Of a stretch of DNA of 44,823 nucleotides, positions 35,391-44,823 are shown piece after piece. How positions within the stretch are numbered: position 1 is the first letter of the stretch; each line of letters begins with the position of its first letter. The notes beneath the pieces are model-generated. The model was not told where the DNA came from. It saw only the letters and a list, made by a program, of their open reading frames with translations, and did not search any database. The position numbers and the translations under genes were made by a program. The stretch is taken from the NCBI GenBank assembly GCA_903831845.1, contig CAIKZJ010000438.1, forward strand, positions 1-44,823, read 5' to 3'. This DNA is from an uncultured Ignavibacteriota bacterium (GTDB lineage Bacteria > Bacteroidota > Ignavibacteria > Tepidaquicellales > Tepidaquicellaceae).

Positions 35391-37456
35391 AGAAGTCAAC
35401 CATTTTTTTTGTGTTTGCATTAATTTTCAATTGTTCGCTGATAGTTGATAACGGCTTCAGCCAGTGGGTTCAGACGGGTCCGAACGGCGGGATAACTTTT
35501 ACACTGGTTGCCTCGGGACCCAATATGTATGCAGGAACAGTCAGCGGAGTATTTCTTTCGACAAATAACGGAACAGACTGGTTCCCGAGAAACAGCGGGC
35601 TGCCCAACAAAACCGTAAGCTCGCTTGTGTTTTCGGGAACGAACCTTTTCGCTGGAACCAAAGGCAACGGAATATATCTATCTACAAACGGAGGTACAAA
35701 CTGGAGCGCTGTAAACAGCGGTTTGACGAGCCAGGATATAAACTCTCTTGCGGTTTCGGGATCAAATCTTTTTGCTGGCACTACTTTGGGCGGGGTATTC
35801 CGTTCAACCAATAACGGGGCAAACTGGACATCGACGGGTTTAGCTCAGAACGTCAGCACGCTCGTGTTTTCAGGAACTAACCTGTTTGCCGGCACGGTGA
35901 GCGGAGGCATATTCATTTCTTCGAATTACGGCGCTAACTGGGTATCGGCCGGGCTTACGACACAAATTATACTTTCTCTTGCGGTTTCGGGATCAAATCT
36001 TTTTGCAGGTACATACGGAGGCGGTGTATATATGTCCTCAAACAACGGCAGTTCCTGGAATCAGGCTGGATTATCGCCGCAATATGTTTACTCGCTTGCA
36101 GTATCCGGATCAAAATTGTTTGCAGGAGTTTCAAACGGGGTATATTTAACGACAAATAACGGCACCAACTGGTCTTCAGCCGGTTTAACGGGACAGACAG
36201 TCTACGGATTGACATTTTCGGGAATGAACCTGTTTGCGGGTACATTAAGCGGGATCTACTATACGACGAATAACGGCTCTAACTGGACCGCTGCAAGTAA
36301 CGGTTTAACATGTCAGTCAATATTGGCGCTTTCGTCTTCGGAAGCAAATATATTTGCGGGAACTGACGGTAACGGTATTTACAAATCAACGGATTACGGT
36401 TCAAGCTGGACAAATATCAGTACGGGACTGACGAATCAATCCATTACGGCAATTGCAGTTTCGGGAACAAATCTTTTTGCGGGTACTTACAGCGCCGGCG
36501 TATATTTATCGGTTAATTCGGGCGCAAGCTGGAATGCCGTAAATACGGGTTTAACCAATTTTTATATAACTTCACTGGCGGTTTCCGGAACAAATATTTT
36601 AGTCGGCACTCACAGCGGAGGGGTGTTCATATCTTCGAATAACGGCACGGGCTGGACCGCGGTTAATAGCGGACTTACATCCTTAAGCGTCAACACACTA
36701 ACAATTTCCGGAAGCAATATTTTTGCAGGTACTCTTCAGGGAATATATTTATCAACAAATACCGGCAGCAGCTGGTCATTAAAAGGATTAACAACTCAAT
36801 CAGTCACTTCCACAGCCGTATCGGGAAGCAATATTTTCGCAGGCACGGAGTCCGGCGGAGTGTTTTTATCCACGAACAACGGAGCCAACTGGACTGCTGT
36901 CAATAACGGATTAGTATATTTGCATATATACTCGCTTATTGTCTCGGGGACCGTCATTTTTGCCGGCACCGACGGCGGAACATTCATGTCTACAGACAAC
37001 GGAACTTCCTGGCTTAACAAGAATCAGGGATTCCAATTTGTTACGCGTGTAAATTCCCTGCTGATCACAAACAATAAGATTTTCGGAGGAACCGGTTCAA
37101 ATTCAGTATGGAGACGCAGTTTGTCCGAGATACAAATCGGAATTAAGCAGATCTCGGGAAACATTCCTTTGTCGTACTCCTTATCGCAAAACTATCCGAA
37201 TCCGTTTAACCCCGGAACAATAATCCGTTTTAGCATACCCTCATTGCCGACAATGCGCATTACGGGCGGCAACACGGTCAGGCTAAAAGTATTCGATATA
37301 ACGGGACGCGAAATACAGACGCTGATAGACGAACCTCTCGCCCCGGGAACGTATGAAACATATTTCGACGGCTCGGCATTGCCGACAGGCGTATATATTT
37401 ACAGACTTACTGCAAACGGTTTTACGGAAACGAAGAAAATGATGTACGTCAAATAG
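35387..37456 (+). CDS. secreted 14-repeat (probably double) beta-propeller protein with T9SS type A sorting domain
   Basis: 14 LFAGT-type units; ATGA overlap with upstream paralog; CTD LSQNYPNPFNPGTIIRFSI...TKKMMYVK. Confidence 0.85.
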   Translation: MKKSTIFFVFALIFNCSLIVDNGFSQWVQTGPNGGITFTLVASGPNMYAGTVSGVFLSTNNGTDWFPRNSGLPNKTVSSLVFSGTNLFAGTKGNGIYLSTNGGTNWSAVNSGLTSQDINSLAVSGSNLFAGTTLGGVFRSTNNGANWTSTGLAQNVSTLVFSGTNLFAGTVSGGIFISSNYGANWVSAGLTTQIILSLAVSGSNLFAGTYGGGVYMSSNNGSSWNQAGLSPQYVYSLAVSGSKLFAGVSNGVYLTTNNGTNWSSAGLTGQTVYGLTFSGMNLFAGTLSGIYYTTNNGSNWTAASNGLTCQSILALSSSEANIFAGTDGNGIYKSTDYGSSWTNISTGLTNQSITAIAVSGTNLFAGTYSAGVYLSVNSGASWNAVNTGLTNFYITSLAVSGTNILVGTHSGGVFISSNNGTGWTAVNSGLTSLSVNTLTISGSNIFAGTLQGIYLSTNTGSSWSLKGLTTQSVTSTAVSGSNIFAGTESGGVFLSTNNGANWTAVNNGLVYLHIYSLIVSGTVIFAGTDGGTFMSTDNGTSWLNKNQGFQFVTRVNSLLITNNKIFGGTGSNSVWRRSLSEIQIGIKQISGNIPLSYSLSQNYPNPFNPGTIIRFSIPSLPTMRITGGNTVRLKVFDITGREIQTLIDEPLAPGTYETYFDGSALPTGVYIYRLTANGFTETKKMMYVK

Positions 37457-37540
37457 ATAAATAAAACATATCAGTAGAGTTTACTGTATATACTGATTTC
37501 AGTATATAATTTCGCTTTTAAGATCTGAATTTATTCAGTT

Positions 37541-37984
37541 TTATTTTTTCTTTTTATATGTCAGTGTATTTCCCCTGCCGGTGATAGATAACTCTAGTTT
37601 TGAGTCGCTGACGTTTACAACAAAGAAGCATCTGTTGCCCTCGGGATCGTAAACGGTTATGTATTTTCCGTCCGGTTTTGCCTTTGCGTTTATATTTGCT
37701 AGGCAGGAATCTCCCATTGCGAATTTAAACGTATCTGTTTTTTCTCCTTCGTACATTTCAATCCAGTTATTACCCTTAACCTGAACCTTCGACATCGCGT
37801 CATCAGTTGAAATCCATACCCCTTCGAGAACAGTATTCTTAATTTCGTTTTCTTTTACAGTTTCTTTTTTTACCTCTGTATCTTTTGCGGACGTTGTTTG
37901 TTTCTCCGTATTCCTGCCGCATGAAATTATTAAAATCGAAATTATCGCAGTAAAAACAATTGCCGGAATATTTAATTTTTTCAC
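37541..37984 (-). CDS. putative lipoprotein, unknown function
   Basis: GTG start preferred (VKKLNIPAIVFTAIISILIISCGRN, lipobox IISC); the ORF track's longer version starts at 38023. Confidence 0.65.
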   Translation of the reverse strand: MKKLNIPAIVFTAIISILIISCGRNTEKQTTSAKDTEVKKETVKENEIKNTVLEGVWISTDDAMSKVQVKGNNWIEMYEGEKTDTFKFAMGDSCLANINAKAKPDGKYITVYDPEGNRCFFVVNVSDSKLELSITGRGNTLTYKKKK

Positions 37985-38003
37985 TTGTATTGTAATTAAA
38001 AGT

Positions 38004-38723
38004 TTATTGTTTAATGTAGTCAATTAAAGTATAGACGCTTTCGCCATTCGGGCCGTTGGTTTTTAACACAGTAGCCTTGAATTTACCTGTCAATTCAGGA
38101 TTTCCCTCTCCTGTGCCCCATTTTTTTGGTGATGCGTGAACATCGCCCGACCACCCGGAACCTGCCGAATATACGTTAACGTATGCGGTGAATTTGTCGC
38201 CGCCGATATCGTTCATTTTATCCACTTGCGAAAATGTAAACGCTTCGCCGTCAGCCTGTGGAATAAAGTAGTAGCCGTTTTTGTATTTAAATTCGCCAGT
38301 CGATTTATGGCCGCTGAAATTCCTGCCGAAATATTTTTTAATCGAAGCTGAGATATGTTCCTCCTTAATCTTCGAGTTAAGGTTGTCGACTTTTTCAAAC
38401 TTACTTAAATTGTTTTTATAATTATGAAGCACTCCAAAGTTAATTAATTCTTCATCGGCAATTTTTCCGCTTTCAAATGGCATCAAACCAACTTCTGAAA
38501 AATTGCTGAAAAAGATGTTCATTTTCTTTTGCTCTTCGGAAGTGAGTTTTACTTCCTTTGTATCGACTTTATCCTTTGAAGATGTATTTTCCTTTGGAGC
38601 ATTATTCGTAGTGATGTTTTCTTTTTTTTCTCCGACGGTTTTTTCCGTTTCGGATTTACACGAAAAGAAGACGAATGAAATAAGGCTGATTAAAACTGCG
38701 AAGGAGACGATAGATTTTTTCAT
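38004..38723 (-). CDS. putative lipoprotein, unknown function
   Basis: MKKSIVSFAVLISLISFVFFSCKSETEK lipobox. Confidence 0.75.
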   Translation of the reverse strand: MKKSIVSFAVLISLISFVFFSCKSETEKTVGEKKENITTNNAPKENTSSKDKVDTKEVKLTSEEQKKMNIFFSNFSEVGLMPFESGKIADEELINFGVLHNYKNNLSKFEKVDNLNSKIKEEHISASIKKYFGRNFSGHKSTGEFKYKNGYYFIPQADGEAFTFSQVDKMNDIGGDKFTAYVNVYSAGSGWSGDVHASPKKWGTGEGNPELTGKFKATVLKTNGPNGESVYTLIDYIKQ

Positions 38724-39044
38724 AGTAAGTTAATTAGTTGTAAAAACTTTAATTTACAAACTTACTGAAATGCTGAATTAATCTAAATGGATTTAAATTG
38801 TAATATTTTATAGCATGACTTCCCGGCCTTCTTTTGGTATGATTTATAGTCAATCAGACTCTTCGTATTTAAGTCCTTTCAAATCTTAAACATCGGCGTT
38901 TAAAAGTACGATAAACTGAACTGAAGCCGTAAAATGCGAAATCACTATTCAAAGATATTTCCCTGTTATATTTTCACAATACTCCCAGATTGTTTTTTCG
39001 TTTTCGGGGGTATAATAGCGGTCATCGGGTTTTTCTATTTTACA

Positions 39045-39815
39045 CTAATTGTCAAAGAATTCACCTGTAATGTTTTCTACCTCGGGGGATGTAGCCAGAA
39101 AAATACTTGCAGCAGCTCCTTTAGACGGTTTATCCATAAAGAACAAAGCAATTTTGAAAATCATATTTGTTATAAATCCTTTATCTGAATCCTGCCCGAA
39201 GTTCGTGGCAACAGCTCCCGGGTGCGTTGCATTAACGGTGATATTTTTAATTCCCTTATCTGCTAATTGTTTTGCCATATACCTGGTTATCCAGATAAGA
39301 TACAGTTTCGATAATCCGTATGCTCTCGCCGGAGAGTATTTTTTTTCTGATTGTACATCGCCCAGATCAGGCCTGCCTCCCCGTCTGTGCATTGCAGAAG
39401 ACAGGTTGATTATTCTTGCGGAAGAACTTTTTAACAAATCATCCGTCAACGACTTCATCAGAAGAAACGGAGCAAAGAGATTCAGCGTCATAGTCTTTTC
39501 GAGCCCATCCCCCGTAACTTCTCTTTGTTTGTTGAGGAACGCCCCCGCGTTGTTTATTAAAACATCCAGCCTGTCGTACCGTCTCTTAAATTCATCCGCC
39601 ATGTTTTTCACTTCAGAAAGAGAAAATAAATCAGCAGTTATAATATCGACGTTGTTATTACCCGAAGCATTTTTAATCTCCCGGGCGACGGTTTGTAATT
39701 TAGTATTATTACGCCCGTGTATAATGACGTGATGTCCGTTATTGGCCAAAGCCAGAGCAATTTCCTTCCCTATACCCTGCGTAGCACCCGTGATCAGAAC
39801 AATTTTGCTTTTCAT
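39045..39815 (-). CDS. short-chain dehydrogenase/reductase
   Basis: VLITGATQGIGKEIALALANNGHHVIIHGRN; LINNAGAF; SSAMHRRGG...YGLSKLYLI. Confidence 0.92.
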   Translation of the reverse strand: MKSKIVLITGATQGIGKEIALALANNGHHVIIHGRNNTKLQTVAREIKNASGNNNVDIITADLFSLSEVKNMADEFKRRYDRLDVLINNAGAFLNKQREVTGDGLEKTMTLNLFAPFLLMKSLTDDLLKSSSARIINLSSAMHRRGGRPDLGDVQSEKKYSPARAYGLSKLYLIWITRYMAKQLADKGIKNITVNATHPGAVATNFGQDSDKGFITNMIFKIALFFMDKPSKGAAASIFLATSPEVENITGEFFDN

Positions 39816-39884
39816 TTTGTAACCTTCTTTATATTGTTAATTAGTTTGCTTTTAACAAAAATATGCTATAAATTTACAACACGC

Positions 39885-39908
39885 AAGTATAGACTATACT
39901 CTATACTT
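39885..39908. promoter_or_regulatory. putative MerR-type operator AAGTATAGA-CTATAC-TCTATACTT
   Basis: Perfect 9-bp inverted repeat with 6-bp spacer between the divergent SDR and MerR genes; TTTACA (39873-39878) and TATACT (39895-39900) overlap or flank it. Confidence 0.65.
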
Positions 39909-39934
39909 TAATTTTTTAAAAAATAAATTTTCCG

Positions 39935-40306
39935 ATGCTGATAAACGAATTATCGAAAAAAACGGGGATTTCAATACATACCATCAGGTTTTACGAGAAT
40001 TTAGGTCTGATTAAGGGAATTGCCGACGAAAACATAAAAACCAACAATTACAAAAATTATGACGATGGCGCCGTTGAGCGGCTGGAGATAATAATTGACG
40101 CAAAAGAGGTAGGTTTCACTCTGGCGGAAATAAGAAAACTTCTCGACAGCTGGTATGGCAGCACGAGTTCAAGGGCGGAGCAGGTTGAAATGTTCAAAGC
40201 GAAGATAGAGGAAATTGAAGGCAAGATCCGTCATTTCAAACAAGTGAAAAAGCGTCTTGAGAAAGTAAAAAAAGAACTTGAAAGCGGGGAATGCCGTCCT
40301 GACTGA
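39935..40306 (+). CDS. MerR-family transcriptional regulator
   Basis: LINELSKKTGISIHTIRFYENLGLIKGI...NYKNYDDGAVERLEIIIDAKEVGFTLAEIRKLL. Confidence 0.92.
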   Translation: MLINELSKKTGISIHTIRFYENLGLIKGIADENIKTNNYKNYDDGAVERLEIIIDAKEVGFTLAEIRKLLDSWYGSTSSRAEQVEMFKAKIEEIEGKIRHFKQVKKRLEKVKKELESGECRPD

Positions 40307-40385
40307 TCATCATGTTGATAGTGTGAAAAATCTTTCCGAGTTATTAAAGTGATTGCGGAAAGACCGCAGGTTTATCGATGAAAAT

Positions 40386-40418
40386 AAAAATCCCGACTGT
40401 ACAAAATCGGGATTTTTT
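40386..40418. terminator. intrinsic terminator between convergent merR-like gene and 40472-41548
   Basis: AAAAATCCCGA...TCGGGATTTTTT. Confidence 0.85.
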
Positions 40419-40471
40419 AATAGCTTAATATTTTAATAGTTTTTTTCCGTCTGTGCAAACCTGTCCGGAAT

Positions 40472-41548
40472 TTATCTTTGCTTCGTGATAATTACCGTAA
40501 AGAACCCGCTGTTATCTCCTGAGCTGCCGATTGCGTCATAGCAATGAATTTTCATTTTCTTGCCTGTGCCTTTATAATGCACAGAATAATTATGACTTTC
40601 GGTATACGGTATCGTCGAGCCTTTAATCTGGTGCATAGATTTATCGTCGAAAAGCAGCTGTCCCCATGGTTCAGGATTCGGGCAGCGCCATTTAATATAG
40701 CAATAACAGGCGTCGACTCCTTCAGGGTTCTTGGTATCCCAGTCACTGACAGTGCCTGATGCTTCAATCAGATAATCGGCTCCGTCTTCGAGAATATCGC
40801 TTGTATATACGATTTCAGGTTTTGCGTTCGAGACTTTCAGGGTCTGACTTTCAAGAGTTTTCGGACATTCGCATTTAGGGCTTATATCCTCAATCCTTAG
40901 TTTTTCGGTATTTATTCTGTATATATAAATATCCCCGTAATTATGTTTGAGGGGATCGAACATATTTTCCGTCAGTCCTATGGGATGCAGGAAAACGCTC
41001 TCTTCGTCGGCTTTGGATTCAATTATCACATCCGTCACCATTCCGAGATTTTTGATAACATCATCCACATAGGCGACATGTTTAGGTTTGCCTTCTTTGC
41101 GGTAAATGACAACATCGCCCGGCCTGACATCTCCCCAGGTCAGGTTTTCTCTTGGATTGTATATTTTCTCGCCGAACCAGACAAGAAGTTTATCTTCAAA
41201 CTCGGTAGCGTTCCAGGTCATCGGTCCTTTATTAAAAAGTTTTTCAAAAACGCGGCCGGCGCAGTTAGAGGTCCATGTAGGCGGAGCAATCCTTTTATAA
41301 TTATATCCGTCATAATTTTTATCCTCGCTGCTTAGCTGCTTGGGTATGTCTTCTTGCTTAAAATCATTACATGCTATCTGAAGCGTCACTTCCGAAGTCC
41401 ATGTGCCGTTTCCATCCGCTCTCGGGCCGGATATCCTGAATACTTTATCGCATCGGCTGTCTTTTCCGGGATCTTTCTGAGGGTAAGCGCTTCCTGATAA
41501 AAGCTGGAGAAAAAGAATAAACAAAAGGGGTTTGACAATTGAATTCAT
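40472..41548 (-). CDS. secreted protein with possible NlpC/P60- or CHAP-like cysteine peptidase domain
   Basis: Signal peptide; SNCAGRVFEKLF and GDVRPGDVVIYRKEGKPKHVAYVDDV resemble Cys/His motifs of papain-like amidases; not verified. Confidence 0.55.
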   Translation of the reverse strand: MNSIVKPLLFILFLQLLSGSAYPQKDPGKDSRCDKVFRISGPRADGNGTWTSEVTLQIACNDFKQEDIPKQLSSEDKNYDGYNYKRIAPPTWTSNCAGRVFEKLFNKGPMTWNATEFEDKLLVWFGEKIYNPRENLTWGDVRPGDVVIYRKEGKPKHVAYVDDVIKNLGMVTDVIIESKADEESVFLHPIGLTENMFDPLKHNYGDIYIYRINTEKLRIEDISPKCECPKTLESQTLKVSNAKPEIVYTSDILEDGADYLIEASGTVSDWDTKNPEGVDACYCYIKWRCPNPEPWGQLLFDDKSMHQIKGSTIPYTESHNYSVHYKGTGKKMKIHCYDAIGSSGDNSGFFTVIITKQR

Positions 41549-41944
41549 AGTTCACTCCTACAAAAAAATAATTTTCCAACAAACTAAATATTAGGCATGA
41601 GAATATCAAGAGGCCATCGAAGATTGCTTTAATCCGTTTAAAAATGCAGAGAATTGAAAATCAGCAAAAGGCATGAATAATTTACAGGTTATATCGAATA
41701 CCATAAAACCCGTTAAAAAGCAGCCGGTTAACATTATCCCGGTAAATAATTTCAGGAGACCTGCATGTTATTATGCGTCGAATTATAAGCGGGATATTCT
41801 GCCCTGTCCGTAAAACTATGTTTTAGCGTGATTTAAACCGGTAAAAAAACACGCCGTAAATATTAAAATAATCAATCAACTTTTTTAAACAAAATCTGTT
41901 CTAAAAATATAAATAGTATTCTTAATAATTATTGTAGAATCGGT

Positions 41945-43525
41945 ATGAAAACAAAATTTCAGTTTGTTTTAACTATTCTCATTTTAGTTTGCAATATCAG
42001 ACTTAATGCCCAGCAGGTAAATACGGAATGGGTAATCAACAATATTCCGGGATATCCTGTCGGGGTCATGATAGGTCTTGACAACAGCGGAAACGTAATA
42101 GTCACAGGCCACGCCGGGGACCACAGTAACATAATCACCACAAAATACAGTCCACAGGGAAATCTGATCTGGCAAAAGAATTTTTCAATTCCCGAGACAG
42201 GTGTAAATGCCACCTGGCAGTCGATAGACCAGTCGGGCAACGTCATAGTTACCGGTTACCCCAGAACATACAGCAGCAATCCTGTAGAGACCGGTTTACT
42301 GACGATTAAATACGACAATAACGGTACTTTATTATGGAGCAATTTAATTCCGGGAACCCGGGCTTTTGCAATTCGTTCGGTTACGGATGCCAGCGGCAAT
42401 ATATACGTAACAGGAAGAGCATGGCAGTATACCGCTACACATGATTTTGTCACCGTAAAATATTCACCGGACGGCACGCAATTGTGGTTTGACACTTTCG
42501 ACCAGAATTCGGGATTCCATACTCCTAATAATCTGGCACTCGACCAGAACGGAAACATTTTTGTAACAGGAGGCGGATTAAGCGGCGGTTTATTGACGGT
42601 AAAATATAACAATTCGGGAACCAGACTCTGGACAAGGGAGAAAACAGGCGCCGCAGGACACAGCATTAAAACCGATGCCGGCGGCAATGCTTATATAACC
42701 GGATCTTTGTGGAATAGTTCGACAAATGACGACGTGATGCTATTAAAATACGATTCGACGGGCAATCTTATTATGGAAAAATATTTTGATTTCGGAAATG
42801 TAGAATACGGCAGGTTGATTAATTTCGATTCAAACGGAAATATATTAATTACAGGAAGCGGTACTATTGCCGGCCAGTTCAAAGGATGGCTGACATTAAA
42901 GCTGAATTCATCGGGAAATCTTATTTGGCACAAAAGATTTAAACTGAATAATAACTGGGAGGAAGAGCCGTATTATGCCATTGTCGGACCCGATAACGAA
43001 GTGTACATCACAGGAAATGTTGGAGTAACATCTCTCGGAACCACATATAACGGACTTGAAACAATAAGGTACAATTCAGACGGAAGCAATCCATGGATTG
43101 CCAATGTAGATTTATATTCCGGAATCGGAAAAGGTCTTGTACTTGCTCCCGATAAAAGTCTTTATGCAGTAGGTATGTATTATTATTCCGTCGTGAAATA
43201 CGGACAGTCAAACATTACGGGCACGGGCGGGAATATTTCAGAAACTCCGGAACGGACGGACTTACACCAGAATTATCCGAATCCTTTCAACCCTGTAACA
43301 TCGATTAAATACAGCATTTCGCAGGAAGCGAAAGTGACTCTGGAAGTTTACGATGAGCTTGGAAGGAAAACCGCAACACTTGTATCCGCTGTACAAAAGC
43401 CCGGAGTATACAGCGTTTCTTTCAACGGCAGCAATTACGTAAGCGGGATATATTATTACAGACTTAAGGCCGGCAACGGCGCCTATTCTTTCACCGAAAC
43501 AAAACGTATGATACTTCTGAAATAA
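41945..43525 (+). CDS. secreted SBBP-type beta-propeller protein with T9SS type A sorting domain
   Basis: Repeated DQNGNIFVTGxxxxxxLTVKYNNSGTxLW; CTD LHQNYPNPFNPVTSIKYSI...TKRMILLK. Confidence 0.86.
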   Translation: MKTKFQFVLTILILVCNIRLNAQQVNTEWVINNIPGYPVGVMIGLDNSGNVIVTGHAGDHSNIITTKYSPQGNLIWQKNFSIPETGVNATWQSIDQSGNVIVTGYPRTYSSNPVETGLLTIKYDNNGTLLWSNLIPGTRAFAIRSVTDASGNIYVTGRAWQYTATHDFVTVKYSPDGTQLWFDTFDQNSGFHTPNNLALDQNGNIFVTGGGLSGGLLTVKYNNSGTRLWTREKTGAAGHSIKTDAGGNAYITGSLWNSSTNDDVMLLKYDSTGNLIMEKYFDFGNVEYGRLINFDSNGNILITGSGTIAGQFKGWLTLKLNSSGNLIWHKRFKLNNNWEEEPYYAIVGPDNEVYITGNVGVTSLGTTYNGLETIRYNSDGSNPWIANVDLYSGIGKGLVLAPDKSLYAVGMYYYSVVKYGQSNITGTGGNISETPERTDLHQNYPNPFNPVTSIKYSISQEAKVTLEVYDELGRKTATLVSAVQKPGVYSVSFNGSNYVSGIYYYRLKAGNGAYSFTETKRMILLK

Positions 43526-43613
43526 ACCAGCATTCCGTTGCTGAATGCATTCAGTGTTTTGCGATTGCGGAGAACGTTTCTGCAATTTCATCATTCGAAG
43601 CAGCTTATTCGCT

Positions 43614-44823
43614 TTATTTCATTAAAATCATTTTCTTTGTTTCCGTGAACCCGTCAGCTATTAATTTACAGAAATAAACTCCGCTATTTAGATTGCTGCC
43701 GTCGAACATTGCTTCATGCGTTCCGGACTGCATTCTTTTATTTATCAATGTCTTAACTTCTACTCCCTTTACGTCATACACTATAATCTTTATATTGCTT
43801 GATTTTGCAATAGTAATTTTCAGCTTCGAACTGTTGTTGAACGGGTTAGGATAATTCTGAAACAATACAAATTTCCCGGGAAGTAAAGTTGAATTACCTT
43901 CTATGAAAGTACCTCCGTTATACGACCTATATATAACATTCAGCTTGCCAACCACCAATGTATCTTTGTTAAAGCACGACACATAACTGTTACCAACACT
44001 CTGAAACGATAATATCTGGTCCCAGTTTTCCCCTGAATTTGTTGATTTAATTAATCTGTTAGCCCCGGATACATAAACAAACGATGGATTTTGACAAGAT
44101 ATCGATGAAAGATATTCCAATCCCGAAGAACTCAGCAAACTCCAATTAACTCCTCCGTTAGTTGTTTTAAATATAAGAGAACTACTGACAGTATTCCCTG
44201 TTATAAATCCTGTTGATAAATTCAAAAATGAAATTGCAGTAAAGTTTACGGTCATGCCAGAATTAAAAACATTCCAGGATGATCCGGCATCCGTAGTTTT
44301 TAACAATGAACCGCTGCTGGTTACAATAAAACCGGTATTCTGATTCACGAAATACATATTATTCTTATAGTCCGAAAGCGGCAACGTGTTTGATGACCAG
44401 GAACTTCCGGAATTTGTGCTTTTTAGAATCTGATAGCTGGTACCGCCTGTATTGGCTAAAACTACAAGCGTAGAATCATTTAGATAATTGCAACACGATA
44501 CGTAGATACCGGAAAAAGGAATATTAACAAATGACCAATTCAATCCGGCGTTTGTTGTCTTAAAAACTCCCGAAGTTGTTCCATACGTTAAGCCAAAAAT
44601 TCCAGTTGAAGAATTAACAAACGTTGTATTAGTCATATATACTGACTGAAGAGGCTGCCCAGAATAACTGTACATCAAGGCCCAGGAAGCACCATTATTG
44701 CTTGACTTAAATATCCTTACTATTGTTGCCGGTTGCTGGGGAATTGGGAAGTAATTATAACTTTGATTAACGTATATATCTGATTGGCTGACATAATTTG
44801 TGTATGTAATCACCCCCTCGAGG
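43614..44823 (-). CDS. Ycf48-like/BNR protein with T9SS sorting domain, N-terminus cut by the contig end
   Basis: TTNAGLNW, STNSGSSW, TTDAGSSW motifs; CTD LFQNYPNPFNNSSKLKITI...TKKMILMK; no signal peptide before the contig end. Confidence 0.82.
   Translation of the reverse strand, partial: LEGVITYTNYVSQSDIYVNQSYNYFPIPQQPATIVRIFKSSNNGASWALMYSYSGQPLQSVYMTNTTFVNSSTGIFGLTYGTTSGVFKTTNAGLNWSFVNIPFSGIYVSCCNYLNDSTLVVLANTGGTSYQILKSTNSGSSWSSNTLPLSDYKNNMYFVNQNTGFIVTSSGSLLKTTDAGSSWNVFNSGMTVNFTAISFLNLSTGFITGNTVSSSLIFKTTNGGVNWSLLSSSGLEYLSSISCQNPSFVYVSGANRLIKSTNSGENWDQILSFQSVGNSYVSCFNKDTLVVGKLNVIYRSYNGGTFIEGNSTLLPGKFVLFQNYPNPFNNSSKLKITIAKSSNIKIIVYDVKGVEVKTLINKRMQSGTHEAMFDGSNLNSGVYFCKLIADGFTETKKMILMK

Noticed and set aside
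34149-37456. DNA-level tandem repeats as CRISPR or mobile repeat
   Set aside because: The roughly 120-bp periodicity reflects propeller blades in an open reading frame with diverged codons.
39049-39732. 227-aa plus-strand ORF antisense to the SDR gene
   Set aside because: The opposite strand encodes an obvious SDR with all motifs; this ORF is a shadow.

Overview
44.8 kb contig, read by eye only. Its gene content points to the Bacteroidota/Chlorobi/Ignavibacteria group: many secreted proteins carry a C-terminal T9SS-type sorting domain with a 'QNYPNPFNP' motif, alongside a Bacteroidota-like carAB. Housekeeping genes include cydAB, tspO, alr, a DEAD-box helicase, ada, typA/bipA, carAB, an S46 peptidase, a GT2 glycosyltransferase, and a divergent SDR/MerR pair. 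Eight secreted CTD proteins are interspersed, most of them beta-propeller or Ycf48-like. The most interesting signals are: (1) three tandem copies of an unidentified structured, terminator-like RNA element at 26362-26732, with a compensatory base-pair change; (2) a dispersed family of intergenic 7-bp-periodic arrays (TTARCAN-like), some arranged as inverted arms and two overlapping stop codons, including a perfect 33-bp inverted repeat between carA and a TrmB-like regulator; (3) a type III polyketide synthase gene interrupted by one in-frame TAG; (4) two overlapping tandem T9SS propeller genes with 7 and 14 repeat units; (5) a 600-bp hairpin-rich non-coding gap after the helicase gene. The left end carries an Illumina adapter, which creates a false stop codon in the first ORF. 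No CRISPR array, rRNA, tRNA or transposase was recognised.
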